The translations under genes were made by a program, and so were the position numbers. A stretch of DNA of 64,000 nucleotides from Pseudoxanthomonas sp. Root630 (GTDB taxonomy: Bacteria > Pseudomonadota > Gammaproteobacteria > Xanthomonadales > Xanthomonadaceae): NCBI RefSeq assembly GCF_001427585.1, contig NZ_LMGY01000017.1:62001-126000 (forward strand), given 5' to 3'. Below, piece after piece: positions 32,341-41,147 of the stretch. Position 1 is the stretch's first letter. Every line of letters starts with the position of its first letter. The notes below the pieces were generated by a model. The model saw only the letters and a program-made list of their open reading frames with translations, was not told the DNA's origin and searched no databases.

Positions 32341-33618
32341 TCAGTTGACCGAGACGCGCTCGGCATCGCCGAACAGGTCGCTGCCGGAGACGACGACCTT
32401 GTCGCCGGGCTGCAGGCCGCCGAGCACTTCGACGTTGCTCAGGCTGCTGACGCCCAGTTGCACCGGGCGACGCACCGCGGAACTGCCGTCCATGACGTAG
32501 GCGTAGCGGCCGCCACTCTGTTCGACGAACGGGCCACGCTCGACCATCAGCACGTTGCGGCGGGTGTCCATCAGGATGCGCGCGGACAGGCGCTGGTTCT
32601 GGCGCAGGCCGGGCGGCTGCTTGTCGGAGAAGCGCAGGCGGGTGACGACTTCACCATTCACCACTTCCGGCGACACCGCGGAAATCTCGCCCGGGTACGG
32701 CTGGCCGGCGCTGGTCAGCGTGGCCGGCATGCCGATGGCGAGATCGCGCGCGAAGCTCTCCGGCACCTTGATCTCGACTTCGAAGACGGACAGGTCCACC
32801 ACGCTCAGCACCGGCGCGTTGATCGCCACGTTGGAGCGCTGCACGGCCTGCACCTGGCCAACCTGGCCGTCGAACGGCGCGCGCAGGGTCAGTGCATCGA
32901 CCTGGCGCTGCACTTCGGCCACCACCGCGCGCTGGCGCTCGGCCAGCAGCTGCTTGTTGCGTGCGTCCAGGCCCGCGCCCTGGCCCTGCAGGCCGGCGTC
33001 CTTGCGTGCGTGGGAGAGGGAGATCTCGGCCTTGCGCAGGTTGTCCTGGGCTTCCAGCACATCGACCTGCGGCACGGCGCCGCCTTCGAAGCCGCGCTGG
33101 TAGCGCTGCAGGGTGCGTTCGGCGGCCTGGCGTTCGATCTCCGCCTGGTCCAGTGCCTTCTGCGCGTTGGCGCGGGTGACGCTGGCGTCCAGCGTGGCGC
33201 GGCTGGATTCGGCTTCCAGGCCGGCCAGCGTGGTCTGTTCCTGCGCCAGCTTGCTGCGCAGTTCCGGGCTGTCGATCTCGGCCAGCGGCTGGCCCTTGGC
33301 GACCTTGTCGCCGGCCACGACTTTCAACGTCACCACGCCACCGGCCACCGCGTACAGGGTGGGGCTGTTGGCGGCGATGACGCGACCATCGGCGGCGATG
33401 TCGCGGACCAGGTCGCCGCGGGTGACTTCGGCGAAGCGCAGGCGGGCGCCATCCACCGAGGCGGTACCGGAAAGCCAGCCGCGGGCGGCGAACACGATGC
33501 CGGCCAGCAGCAGGGCGCCGCCTGCCGCAGGCCATACCCAACGGCGCCAGGCCGGACGGGCCTGGGTGGAACTGAGTACGCGGTCTTGCGCGGAAGTGTC
33601 CCGAATCATCGGTGGCAT
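32341..33618 (-). CDS. Periplasmic adaptor (HlyD/MacA family)
   Basis: A 425-residue membrane-fusion protein: one N-terminal helix (WPAAGGALLLAGIVFAARGWL), a split lipoyl/barrel-sandwich domain (GGVVTLKVVAGDKVAKGQPLAEID ... LRAPFDGQVGQVQAV), a long coiled-coil hairpin and a beta-barrel domain. It joins the ABC permeases to an outer-membrane channel. The start at 33618 is preferred over the in-frame ATG at 33669, because that codon lies upstream of the predicted sigma-54 transcription start (about 33636). First gene of the seven-gene operon. Confidence 0.92.
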   Translation of the reverse strand: MPPMIRDTSAQDRVLSSTQARPAWRRWVWPAAGGALLLAGIVFAARGWLSGTASVDGARLRFAEVTRGDLVRDIAADGRVIAANSPTLYAVAGGVVTLKVVAGDKVAKGQPLAEIDSPELRSKLAQEQTTLAGLEAESSRATLDASVTRANAQKALDQAEIERQAAERTLQRYQRGFEGGAVPQVDVLEAQDNLRKAEISLSHARKDAGLQGQGAGLDARNKQLLAERQRAVVAEVQRQVDALTLRAPFDGQVGQVQAVQRSNVAINAPVLSVVDLSVFEVEIKVPESFARDLAIGMPATLTSAGQPYPGEISAVSPEVVNGEVVTRLRFSDKQPPGLRQNQRLSARILMDTRRNVLMVERGPFVEQSGGRYAYVMDGSSAVRRPVQLGVSSLSNVEVLGGLQPGDKVVVSGSDLFGDAERVSVN

Positions 33619-33646
33619 GCGTTCTTTGGAATGACCTGCTCGTATC

Positions 33647-33662
33647 AGCAGGATGCGTGCCA
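33647..33662 (-). promoter_or_regulatory. Sigma-54 promoter of the ABC efflux operon
   Basis: Minus-strand TGGCACGCATCCTGCT matches the sigma-54 consensus TGGCACG-N4-TTGCW at all but one position, with GG and GC exactly 10 bp apart. It places transcription start near 33636, about 18 nt before the adaptor start codon. Confidence 0.85.
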
Positions 33663-33690
33663 AACGCAAGTGGTTGATTCAAAAGGGGGT

Positions 33691-33771
33691 TGTCCGGCGC
33701 AACAGGCTGTCCGGGTGTCCGCGGACACCCGCCGGACAGGGCCTGTCCAGTGGCGGACACGTAGAATGTCC
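33691..33771. promoter_or_regulatory. Cluster of eight TGTCC/GGACA half-sites (probable enhancer)
   Basis: TGTCC occurs at 33691, 33708, 33716, 33744 and 33767, and its complement GGACA at 33723, 33734 and 33755. The centre is a perfect 18-bp palindrome, GGGTGTCCGCGGACACCC (33713-33730). It lies about 55-135 bp upstream of the sigma-54 start, the usual place for NtrC-type activator sites, and within the region before glmS, whose -10-like TAGAAT (33762-33767) overlaps it. Confidence 0.7.
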
Positions 33772-33803
33772 ACACGACTCATCCAGAAGGAAGGCGCAGG
33801 CCT

Positions 33804-35630
33804 ATGTGCGGAATTGTGGGCGCGATCGCCGATCGCGACGTAGTGCCGGTACTGATCGAAGGACTGAAGCGGCTGGAATACCGGGGCTACGATTCCGCGG
33901 GCATCGCGGTGGTCGACCAGCAGGATGTCCGCCGCGTGCGCCGCACGGGACGGGTCGCCGAGATGGAGGGCGCCGCCGCCGCCGAAGGCTTCAACGCGAG
34001 CCTGGGCATCGGCCATACGCGCTGGGCCACGCATGGCGGCGTCACCGAGGCCAATGCGCATCCGCACATCAGCCACGGCGTGGCGCTGGTGCACAACGGC
34101 ATCATCGAGAACCACGAGGAGCAGCGCGAGCGCTTGCGCGCCCTGGGCTACGTGTTCGAGTCGCAGACCGATACCGAAGTCATCGCGCACCTCATGCATC
34201 ACCACCTCAAGGGTGGCGACGACCTGCTGGCCGCGCTGCAGCGCACGGTGAAGGAGCTGACCGGCGCCTACGCGTTGGCCGTGGTGAGCCGCAAGGAACC
34301 CGAGCGCATGGTCTGCGCGCGCATGGGCTGCCCGCTGCTCATCGGCCTGGGCGAAGGCGAAAACTTCATCGCCTCGGACGTGTCCGCGATCATCCAGGCC
34401 ACGCGCCGCGTCATCTTCCTCGAAGAAGGCGATACCGCCGAGGTCACGCGCCAGTCGGTGCGCGTGTTCGACGGGAACGACCAACCCATCGAGCGCGACG
34501 TGCACGTCTCCGACGTGTCGCTGGCATCGCTGGAGCTGGGCCCGTACCGCCACTTCATGCAGAAGGAAATCCACGAGCAGCCGCGCGCGATCGCCGACAC
34601 CATCGAGGCGGTCATCGATGGCGGCTTCTCACCCGCGCTGTTCGGCGCCAATGCCGAAGCGGCGTTGAAGGACATCGAGGGCGTGCAGATCCTCGCCTGC
34701 GGCACCAGCTACTACGCCGGCATGACCGCGCGCTATTGGCTGGAAGCCATCGCCGGCGTGCCGTGCAACGTCGAGATCGCCAGCGAATACCGCTATCGCG
34801 CCGCGTACGCGAACCCCAAGCACCTGATCGTCACCATTTCGCAGTCCGGCGAAACCCTGGACACGATGGAGGCGCTGAAGTACGCCAAGTCGTTGGGCCA
34901 CCAGCACACGCTGTCGATCTGCAACGTGCCCGAGAGCGCCATCCCGCGCGCCAGCGAGCTGGTCTGCTACACCCGCGCCGGTGCCGAGATCGGCGTGGCG
35001 TCGACCAAGGCCTTCACCACCCAGCTGGCGGCGCTGTTCCAGCTGACCGTCGTGCTGGGCAAGTTGCGCGGCAAGGTCACGCCGGAGCAGGAAGCCGACT
35101 ACCTGGAACAGCTGCGCCACCTGCCGGGCAGCGTGCAGCACGCGTTGAACCTGGAGCCGCAGATCGCCGCGTGGGCAGAGCGTTTCGCACCGAAGTCCGA
35201 TGCGCTGTTCCTCGGTCGTGGCCTGCACTACCCGATCGCGCTGGAAGGCGCGCTCAAGCTGAAGGAAATCTCCTACATCCACGCCGAGGCCTACCCGGCG
35301 GGCGAGTTGAAGCACGGGCCGTTGGCGCTGGTGGATGCGGACATGCCGGTGGTGGTGATCGCACCGAACGACGTCCTGCTGGAAAAGGTGAAATCCAACA
35401 TGCAGGAGGTGCGCGCGCGCGGCGGTGAGCTGTTCGTGTTCACCGACCAGGACAGCCATTTCAGCGAATCCGAGGGCGTGCACGTGATCCGCACCCCGCG
35501 CCATGTCGGCGTGCTCAGCCCCATCGTGCACACCATCCCGGTGCAGTTGCTGGCGTACCACACCGCGCTGGCGCGCGGCACCGACGTGGACAAGCCGCGC
35601 AACCTGGCCAAATCGGTGACGGTGGAGTGA
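33804..35630 (+). CDS. glmS: Glutamine--fructose-6-phosphate aminotransferase
   Basis: A 608-residue enzyme making glucosamine 6-phosphate, first step to UDP-GlcNAc. Cys2 is the glutaminase nucleophile (MCGIVGAI); the domain also has [13 protein letters not shown] and HTRWATHGG. Two SIS isomerase domains follow ([18 protein letters not shown], the C-terminal KSVTVE). The Shine-Dalgarno site AGGAAGG is about 10 bp upstream. No glmS ribozyme-like leader was seen, as expected outside Firmicutes. It diverges from the efflux operon. Confidence 0.97.
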   Translation: MCGIVGAIADRDVVPVLIEGLKRLEYRGYDSAGIAVVDQQDVRRVRRTGRVAEMEGAAAAEGFNASLGIGHTRWATHGGVTEANAHPHISHGVALVHNGIIENHEEQRERLRALGYVFESQTDTEVIAHLMHHHLKGGDDLLAALQRTVKELTGAYALAVVSRKEPERMVCARMGCPLLIGLGEGENFIASDVSAIIQATRRVIFLEEGDTAEVTRQSVRVFDGNDQPIERDVHVSDVSLASLELGPYRHFMQKEIHEQPRAIADTIEAVIDGGFSPALFGANAEAALKDIEGVQILACGTSYYAGMTARYWLEAIAGVPCNVEIASEYRYRAAYANPKHLIVTISQSGETLDTMEALKYAKSLGHQHTLSICNVPESAIPRASELVCYTRAGAEIGVASTKAFTTQLAALFQLTVVLGKLRGKVTPEQEADYLEQLRHLPGSVQHALNLEPQIAAWAERFAPKSDALFLGRGLHYPIALEGALKLKEISYIHAEAYPAGELKHGPLALVDADMPVVVIAPNDVLLEKVKSNMQEVRARGGELFVFTDQDSHFSESEGVHVIRTPRHVGVLSPIVHTIPVQLLAYHTALARGTDVDKPRNLAKSVTVE

Positions 35631-35631
35631 G

Positions 35632-37419
35632 TCAGTCGCCGGCGACGGGATCGCCGGCCGACCATGCGTGCGCCTGCAGGTGGTCGAGCAGGGCGGTGAC
35701 CCGTTCGCGCGCGGCGCTCCCGTGCACCGGCAGGGCGAGGCTGTCGCCGGGGCGGGCGGCGGACAGGATCGAGCGCACGGCCTCGAGTTCGTCCAGGCAT
35801 TCGTCGATCGCGCCGTCGGCCACGCCGTGGCGCAGCAGCGCTGCACGCAGCAAGCGGCCCACTTCGCCGCTTTCGCGTCCGCGCAGGTAGCCGTCCATGT
35901 CCTTGAGCACCACGTGGTCGGGGCGGAACGACGCGGCAGTGGCGGCGAGGTCGGCGATGGCGTCGTCGCTGCGGTCGCCGGCCTGGCCGAGCAGCAGGTG
36001 CAGGCGGCCGCCGTCGCGGTGCGCCTGGCGGACCAGATCGAGAAACTGCGCCAGGCCATCGGGGTTGTGCGCGTAGTCCACGTAGACCTGCACGCCGCCG
36101 CCGAGGACCCAGCGCTGCAGTCGGCCGGGATTGTCGCGGTTGTCGCGGCCGAAGCGGGCGAGCACGGCGGCGATCGTCGCCGGGGCGATCCCCAGCCCGT
36201 TGGCGGCGAGGGCGGCGGCGGCGCAGTTCTGCACGTTGTGCGCGGCCAGGCCGCCGAGGGTCAGCGGCATGTCGGCGACCGCGCCGAGATCGTGGGTGCG
36301 TGTGCCGTCGAACAGCCGCAGGTGGCCGTCGCGCAGGCCACAGCTGCGGCGACCCTCGGCGCGCGCCTGCCGCAACAGCGGATGGTCGTCGTCGGTGGAG
36401 AACCAGGCCAGCGGCACATCGACACGGGCGGCATGCCGGCGCAGCAGTGCGTTGTCGGCGTTGAGCGCGAGCATGCCGTCGGCGTCGATGGCGCGGGCCA
36501 CGGTCAGCTTCACGTCGGCCAGGCCGTCGAGGTCGTGGATGCCGTATTCGCCGAAGTGGTCGGGGCTGACGTTGGTGACCACGGCCACGTCGGCGCGTTC
36601 GATCGCCAGGCCGCGGCGCAGCAGGCCGCCGCGCGCGGTCTCCAGGATCGCGGCCTGGGTCCGGCGATCGCGCAGCAGGCTGCGCGCGCCGCCGGGGCCG
36701 GAGTAGTCGCCGCCCTCGATCAGGCCGCCGTCCAGGTAGATGCCGTCGGTGCAGCTGTTGGCGGTGTGCCAGCCGTGTGCGATGGCGATGGCGGTGAGCA
36801 AGCGCACGGTCGTGGTCTTGCCGTTGGAGCCGGTGACCAAGGCCACCGGGATCGTGTGCAGGTCCTGCCACGGCACGTCATCGGGCGTCGGCAGGGCGGG
36901 GTTGTCCCAGGTGCGGCTGCCGCTGCCCATGCCGATGGACAGGTGCTCGTCGTCGAGCAGCAGCGGCAGGCCGTGTGCACGCGCGGCCTCTCGCAGGGCG
37001 GGCAGTCGCGGCAGGCATTCGGCCGCGGCGACGGCGCGCAGCAGGCGCAGGTCCGCGTCTTCGTCGACGAATGAGGGATGTCCCGGCTGCAGCGCGGGTT
37101 CGCCGGCGGCCCTCCCGGCCGCGACCAGGGCAGACAGCCACGCCCATTCGTCCACGTCGGCGGCGGCGTACAGCATGTCGCCGGGTGCGGCGAAGGCGAG
37201 GCTGGCGCCGCTGGCGTGCTCGCGTACCGTCACCGGGCCATCGGGCCAGCCCAGGGCGGCGCGCGCGCGGGCGATGCGCCGCTTCCAGTCCTCGATCAGT
37301 GCGGGCGGAACCGGTGCTCCGACCATGGTTTCCAGCACCGCGCCCGGTCCGGCGAAATACAGGTTCGGCCCGGTCAGGCGGCGCAGGTCGTCGAACGGCA
37401 GGGGTGCGGGTTCACTCAT
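35632..37419 (-). CDS. CphA paralogue: Mur-ligase domain protein lacking ATP-grasp
   Basis: A 595-residue protein. Residues about 190-590 are a Mur-ligase domain close to the C-terminal half of CphA: P-loop GSNGKTT (197-203), AILETARGGLLRRGL, NVSPDHFGEYGI, AHNVQNCAAAA, VDYAHNPDGL and a GDRSDDAI segment. The first 190 residues keep echoes of the CphA N-terminal region (RRLTGPNLYF; REAARAHGLPLLLDDEHLSIG, cf. RAAEERGIPWLRLNNQSLVQF) but the whole ATP-grasp domain is missing. It follows cphA by 52 bp. By analogy with CphA, whose Mur half adds arginine to the aspartate side chain, an arginine-like ligase role is inferred; not proven. Confidence 0.8.
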   Translation of the reverse strand: MSEPAPLPFDDLRRLTGPNLYFAGPGAVLETMVGAPVPPALIEDWKRRIARARAALGWPDGPVTVREHASGASLAFAAPGDMLYAAADVDEWAWLSALVAAGRAAGEPALQPGHPSFVDEDADLRLLRAVAAAECLPRLPALREAARAHGLPLLLDDEHLSIGMGSGSRTWDNPALPTPDDVPWQDLHTIPVALVTGSNGKTTTVRLLTAIAIAHGWHTANSCTDGIYLDGGLIEGGDYSGPGGARSLLRDRRTQAAILETARGGLLRRGLAIERADVAVVTNVSPDHFGEYGIHDLDGLADVKLTVARAIDADGMLALNADNALLRRHAARVDVPLAWFSTDDDHPLLRQARAEGRRSCGLRDGHLRLFDGTRTHDLGAVADMPLTLGGLAAHNVQNCAAAALAANGLGIAPATIAAVLARFGRDNRDNPGRLQRWVLGGGVQVYVDYAHNPDGLAQFLDLVRQAHRDGGRLHLLLGQAGDRSDDAIADLAATAASFRPDHVVLKDMDGYLRGRESGEVGRLLRAALLRHGVADGAIDECLDELEAVRSILSAARPGDSLALPVHGSAARERVTALLDHLQAHAWSAGDPVAGD

Positions 37420-37471
37420 GCGGCAGGTCGTCCCCGGAGCGCGCGATCCGGCGGGTGCGGAGCGCCACCGC

Positions 37472-40270
37472 TCAGTCGCTGCCTTCGTCGTGGCGCGCGA
37501 ACACCAGCCCGCGTTCCTCGCGGATCACGCCCTCCATCGCCGCCACCGCCGCCTCGTCGGCGCTGGGCGCCGCTTGCAGCGACGGCAACTCTGCCTGGCG
37601 GGCGCCGCGCGGCTCGGCGCCTTCGGGCGTGAACTTGGTGATCTGCTTCCACGAGCGGGCCAGGGCATCGGCGAACACCAGCAACAGGTCCCCGTGCCTG
37701 CCCATGCGCAGCGCGGCGTCGATGGCTTGCTGCTCGTCGGGGATCTGTTCGATCGCCGCCTCGGCCACGCCCGCCGCCTGCAGCGCGCGGGCGATGATCC
37801 GCGGTACTTCGTCGCCATCGCGGCCGCGCAGGCTGTCGTCGCGCTTGACCACGTAGTGGTCGAAGCGACCGGCCACCGCACGGGCGATGTCCTGGATGTC
37901 CTCGTCGCGGCGGTCGCCGGGTGCGGCGACCACCACGATCCGGCGCCCGGTCACCTCCAGGCGCTGGGCCAGGTCGGCCATCATCCCCACCGCGTGCGCG
38001 TTGTGCGCGTAGTCCATCACGACCTTGAACGGATGCTCGTCGTACACGTTCATCCGGCCGGGGGCCTGGAAGAAGGTGGTGTCGAAGGTGCGCAGGCCAT
38101 GGCGGATCGCGTCGAGCTTGATCCCCAGCGAGAACGCCATCGCCGCGGCGAACATCGCGTTCTGCACGTTGTGCAGCGCGCGGCCTTCCAGCGTGGCCGG
38201 GATCAGGTGGGTCCACATCAGCGGGATGTGGCTGCCCTTGTCGTACAGGGTGACCATGTGGCCGTTGACGCCGGCCTCCAGCGCGCAGGCGCGGCCGCCG
38301 GCGCGGATATGCTCGCGCACCAGCGCGTGCGACGGGTTCATGGTGACGTAGCAGATCGTCTTCGCGTCGGTGTAGCCCGACATCTTCAGGACGTTGACGT
38401 CGTCGGCGTTGAGCACCGCGCAGTCCTTGGCCACTTCGACCACGATGCGCTTGATCTCCGCCAGTTGTTCCAGCGTATCGATGCCCTTGAGGCCCAGGTG
38501 GTCGGCGGCGATGTTGATCACCGCGCCTACATCCACTTCCGGTACGCCCATGCCGGCACGCAACAGGCCGCCGCGCGCGGTTTCCAGTACCGCCAGGTCA
38601 ACGTGCGGATCGGACAGCACCATCCGCGCCGACACCGGGCCGGTCATGTCGCCTTCCACCGTGCGCTGGCCGTCGATGTACACGCCGTCGGTGGTGGTCA
38701 GGCCCGGCGTGTAGCCGGCCATCTTGGTGATGTGGGCGAGCATGCGCGCGGTGGTGGTCTTGCCGTTGGTGCCGGTGATCGCCGCGATCGGCACCCGCGA
38801 AGGCGTGCCCGGCGGGAACAGCATGTCGATCACCGGGCCGGCGGCGTCGCGCGGCGTGCCTTCGCTGGGCGCGACATGCATGCGGAAGCCGGGCGCGGCG
38901 TTGATCTCGCAGATCGCGCCGCCGATGTTCTTGTAGCTCTCGGCGATGCTGGGGCTGATGAAATCCACGCCGCCCACGTCGAGGCCGATCGCGCGCACCG
39001 CGCGCACCGCCATGTCGCGGTTGTCGGGATGGATGACGTCGGTGACGTCGGTCGCGGTACCGCCGGTGGACAGGTTGGCGGTGGAACGCAGGAACACCAC
39101 CTCGCCTTCCTTCGGCACCGAGTCGGCGCTGTAGCCGACGCGTTCCATCATCAGGTTCGCCTCGCGGTCGAGTTCCAGGCGCGTCAGCACCTTCTCGTGG
39201 CCGACACCGCGGCGCGGGTCCTGGTTCACGATCTCGACGAGTTCGGTGATGGTCTTGCTGCCGTCGCCGACCACGTGGCCGGGCGTGCGCCGTGTCGCCG
39301 CGATCAGTTCGCCATTGACCACCAGCAGGCGGTGGTCGGCGCCCTCCTGGAAGGTTTCGACGATCACCGAGCGAGAGTGCTCGCGCGCGGCATCGAACGC
39401 GGCGCGGATGTCGTCGTCGCCGCTGATGTTGATGGTGATGCCGCGGCCGTGGTTGCCGTTGTAGGGCTTGAGCACGACCGGCCCGCCGAGCCGCTGCGCG
39501 GCCTTGATCGCTTCGGTCTGGCTGGTGACCAGGTGCTGGCGGGGCACGGGCAGGCCGAGCGAGGCGAGGATCTTGTTGGTCTCCTCCTTGTCGCTGGCCA
39601 GTTCGACCGAGATGTGGGGGGTCTTGCCGGTGATGGTGGCCTGGATGCGCTGCTGGTACTTGCCGTGGCCAAACTGCACCAGCGACTGATTGTTGAGCCG
39701 CAGCCAGGGGATCCCGCGCTCCTCGGCCGCGCGCACCAGTGAGGCGGTGGACGGCCCCAGCGCGCGCCGCTGGGCGTAGCGGATGAAGTCGTCGCGCGCC
39801 TGTTCCCAGTCCCAGTCCCCCGGCACGCTGCCGTCGGGGCGGATGCCTTCGGGCAGCAGCGAGCACAGCAGGCGCAGCGCCAGCTCGCCCGCGGCGATGC
39901 CTTCCTCGCGCTGGGCGTACTCGTACACCACCGTGTAGACGCCCGGGCGGCCATCGACGCTGCGGGTCTTGCCGAAGGTGACGTCCTCGCCGGCGATGTT
40001 CTGGAGTTCGATCGCCACGTGTTCGAGCACATGGCCCAGCCAGGTGCCTTCGCCCTCGCGCATGCGGCGCAGGAAGCCGCCAGGCTCGCGGTAGGAACAG
40101 CCGTGCTCGGCCAGGCTTGGCACGGCGGCCATCAGGCCGTCGACGAAGCCGGGCCCCAGGCGCGCGGTGGACCACTGTTCCAGTTCGCCCAGGTCCAGCA
40201 AGAGCCGGATCACCGGGAAGTGCGCATGCTGCGATGGGCCAACGTAGACAGAGCGTTCGAGGATGCGCAT
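37472..40270 (-). CDS. cphA: Cyanophycin synthetase
   Basis: A 932-residue enzyme that builds multi-L-arginyl-poly-L-aspartate from Asp, Arg and ATP. Domains: N-terminal domain (1-165), ATP-grasp that adds aspartate to the backbone (about 222-480; KPYNGNHGRGITINI, EINAAPGFRMH), and Mur-ligase that adds arginine (about 490-905; P-loop GTNGKTT at 500-506, LETARGGLLRAGMG, NIAADHLGLKGI, DYAHNAHAVG). All nucleotide-binding motifs are intact. It lies 21 bp after cphB and 52 bp before the paralogue, in an operon with both degradation genes. Confidence 0.96.
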   Translation of the reverse strand: MRILERSVYVGPSQHAHFPVIRLLLDLGELEQWSTARLGPGFVDGLMAAVPSLAEHGCSYREPGGFLRRMREGEGTWLGHVLEHVAIELQNIAGEDVTFGKTRSVDGRPGVYTVVYEYAQREEGIAAGELALRLLCSLLPEGIRPDGSVPGDWDWEQARDDFIRYAQRRALGPSTASLVRAAEERGIPWLRLNNQSLVQFGHGKYQQRIQATITGKTPHISVELASDKEETNKILASLGLPVPRQHLVTSQTEAIKAAQRLGGPVVLKPYNGNHGRGITINISGDDDIRAAFDAAREHSRSVIVETFQEGADHRLLVVNGELIAATRRTPGHVVGDGSKTITELVEIVNQDPRRGVGHEKVLTRLELDREANLMMERVGYSADSVPKEGEVVFLRSTANLSTGGTATDVTDVIHPDNRDMAVRAVRAIGLDVGGVDFISPSIAESYKNIGGAICEINAAPGFRMHVAPSEGTPRDAAGPVIDMLFPPGTPSRVPIAAITGTNGKTTTARMLAHITKMAGYTPGLTTTDGVYIDGQRTVEGDMTGPVSARMVLSDPHVDLAVLETARGGLLRAGMGVPEVDVGAVINIAADHLGLKGIDTLEQLAEIKRIVVEVAKDCAVLNADDVNVLKMSGYTDAKTICYVTMNPSHALVREHIRAGGRACALEAGVNGHMVTLYDKGSHIPLMWTHLIPATLEGRALHNVQNAMFAAAMAFSLGIKLDAIRHGLRTFDTTFFQAPGRMNVYDEHPFKVVMDYAHNAHAVGMMADLAQRLEVTGRRIVVVAAPGDRRDEDIQDIARAVAGRFDHYVVKRDDSLRGRDGDEVPRIIARALQAAGVAEAAIEQIPDEQQAIDAALRMGRHGDLLLVFADALARSWKQITKFTPEGAEPRGARQAELPSLQAAPSADEAAVAAMEGVIREERGLVFARHDEGSD

Positions 40271-40291
40271 GGAGGATGTCCCCTTGTCGGA

Positions 40292-41131
40292 TCAGGTCTT
40301 GCGGGTCGCCAGGCGGCCGGCCGAGGCCCGCCGCGTATGCAGGTTGAAGGTGGCGCCTGCGATCAATACATGAACGCCCAGCCCCAGGATGCACACCGGG
40401 TCGTCCTCGTCGGCCTGGGCCATCGAGGAGAACTGCAGGTCGTGGGCATCGACCACGGTGACCGCGCCGCTGCCCTCGACTTCGAGCGTATCGTCGGGCG
40501 AGATGAAGGCGGCGGTGTCCTCGTCCAGGCCGATGCCGATCGCGAACGGGTTGTAGGCCAGCGCCGCGGTCAGGCGGCCGAGGCGGTCGCGCTGGCGGAA
40601 ATGCTGGTCGATCACGAAGCGGTTGGTCAGGCCCAGCCCGGGCGCCAGGCGCACGCTGCTGGCGCGCGGCGACGAGCCCTCGGCACCGAACGCGATCATG
40701 TGCTCGCTCAGGAACCCGGCACCGGCGCTGGTGCCGGCCACGGTTACCCCTTGGGCGTTGCGCTGGCGGATGCTGCGTGCCACGTGGGTGCCGCCGAGGA
40801 TGGTGGACAGGCGCAACTGGTTGCCGCCGGTGAAGAAGATGCCGCTGGCCTCCGCCAGTCGTGCCAGCCGGCCTTCCTCCTGGCAATCGCGGCGGGTGTC
40901 GAAGTCCAGCACCTCGACCCGCGGCGCACCCATGCCACGGAACAGCGCCTCGTAGCGGGCGCCGGATTCCTTCAGCCGACTCGCGGTCGGGATGATCACG
41001 ATGTCGGCGTCGCCGCCACCGCTCAGTTCGACGAAACGGGCCAGGATGCGCGGGTTGGTTTCCTTGTCTTCTGCGCCGCCGATCGGGATGATCCAGCCGC
41101 GTTGCTCCCCGTTGACGGGCTTGCTTGGCAT
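40292..41131 (-). CDS. cphB: Cyanophycinase
   Basis: A 279-residue serine exopeptidase (family S51) that releases beta-Asp-Arg dipeptides from cyanophycin. The nucleophile is Ser135 in VAGTSAGAGF, with GGAEDKE near the N-terminus and FFTGGNQLRL for substrate binding. The start at 41131 follows a GGAG Shine-Dalgarno site. It sits between iadA (16 bp) and cphA (21 bp), so storage and retrieval are made from one transcript. Confidence 0.94.
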   Translation of the reverse strand: MPSKPVNGEQRGWIIPIGGAEDKETNPRILARFVELSGGGDADIVIIPTASRLKESGARYEALFRGMGAPRVEVLDFDTRRDCQEEGRLARLAEASGIFFTGGNQLRLSTILGGTHVARSIRQRNAQGVTVAGTSAGAGFLSEHMIAFGAEGSSPRASSVRLAPGLGLTNRFVIDQHFRQRDRLGRLTAALAYNPFAIGIGLDEDTAAFISPDDTLEVEGSGAVTVVDAHDLQFSSMAQADEDDPVCILGLGVHVLIAGATFNLHTRRASAGRLATRKT

Positions 41132-41147
41132 CGAGTGCTCCGGTATT

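Noticed and set aside
33619..33669. Upstream ATG at 33669 as start of the adaptor gene
   Set aside because: It would lie upstream of the predicted sigma-54 transcription start and add a segment that has no signal or domain.
33739..33767. A full sigma-70 promoter for glmS
   Set aside because: TAGAAT at 33762 is a possible -10, but no acceptable -35 lies 15-19 bp upstream, so it is not listed as a promoter.
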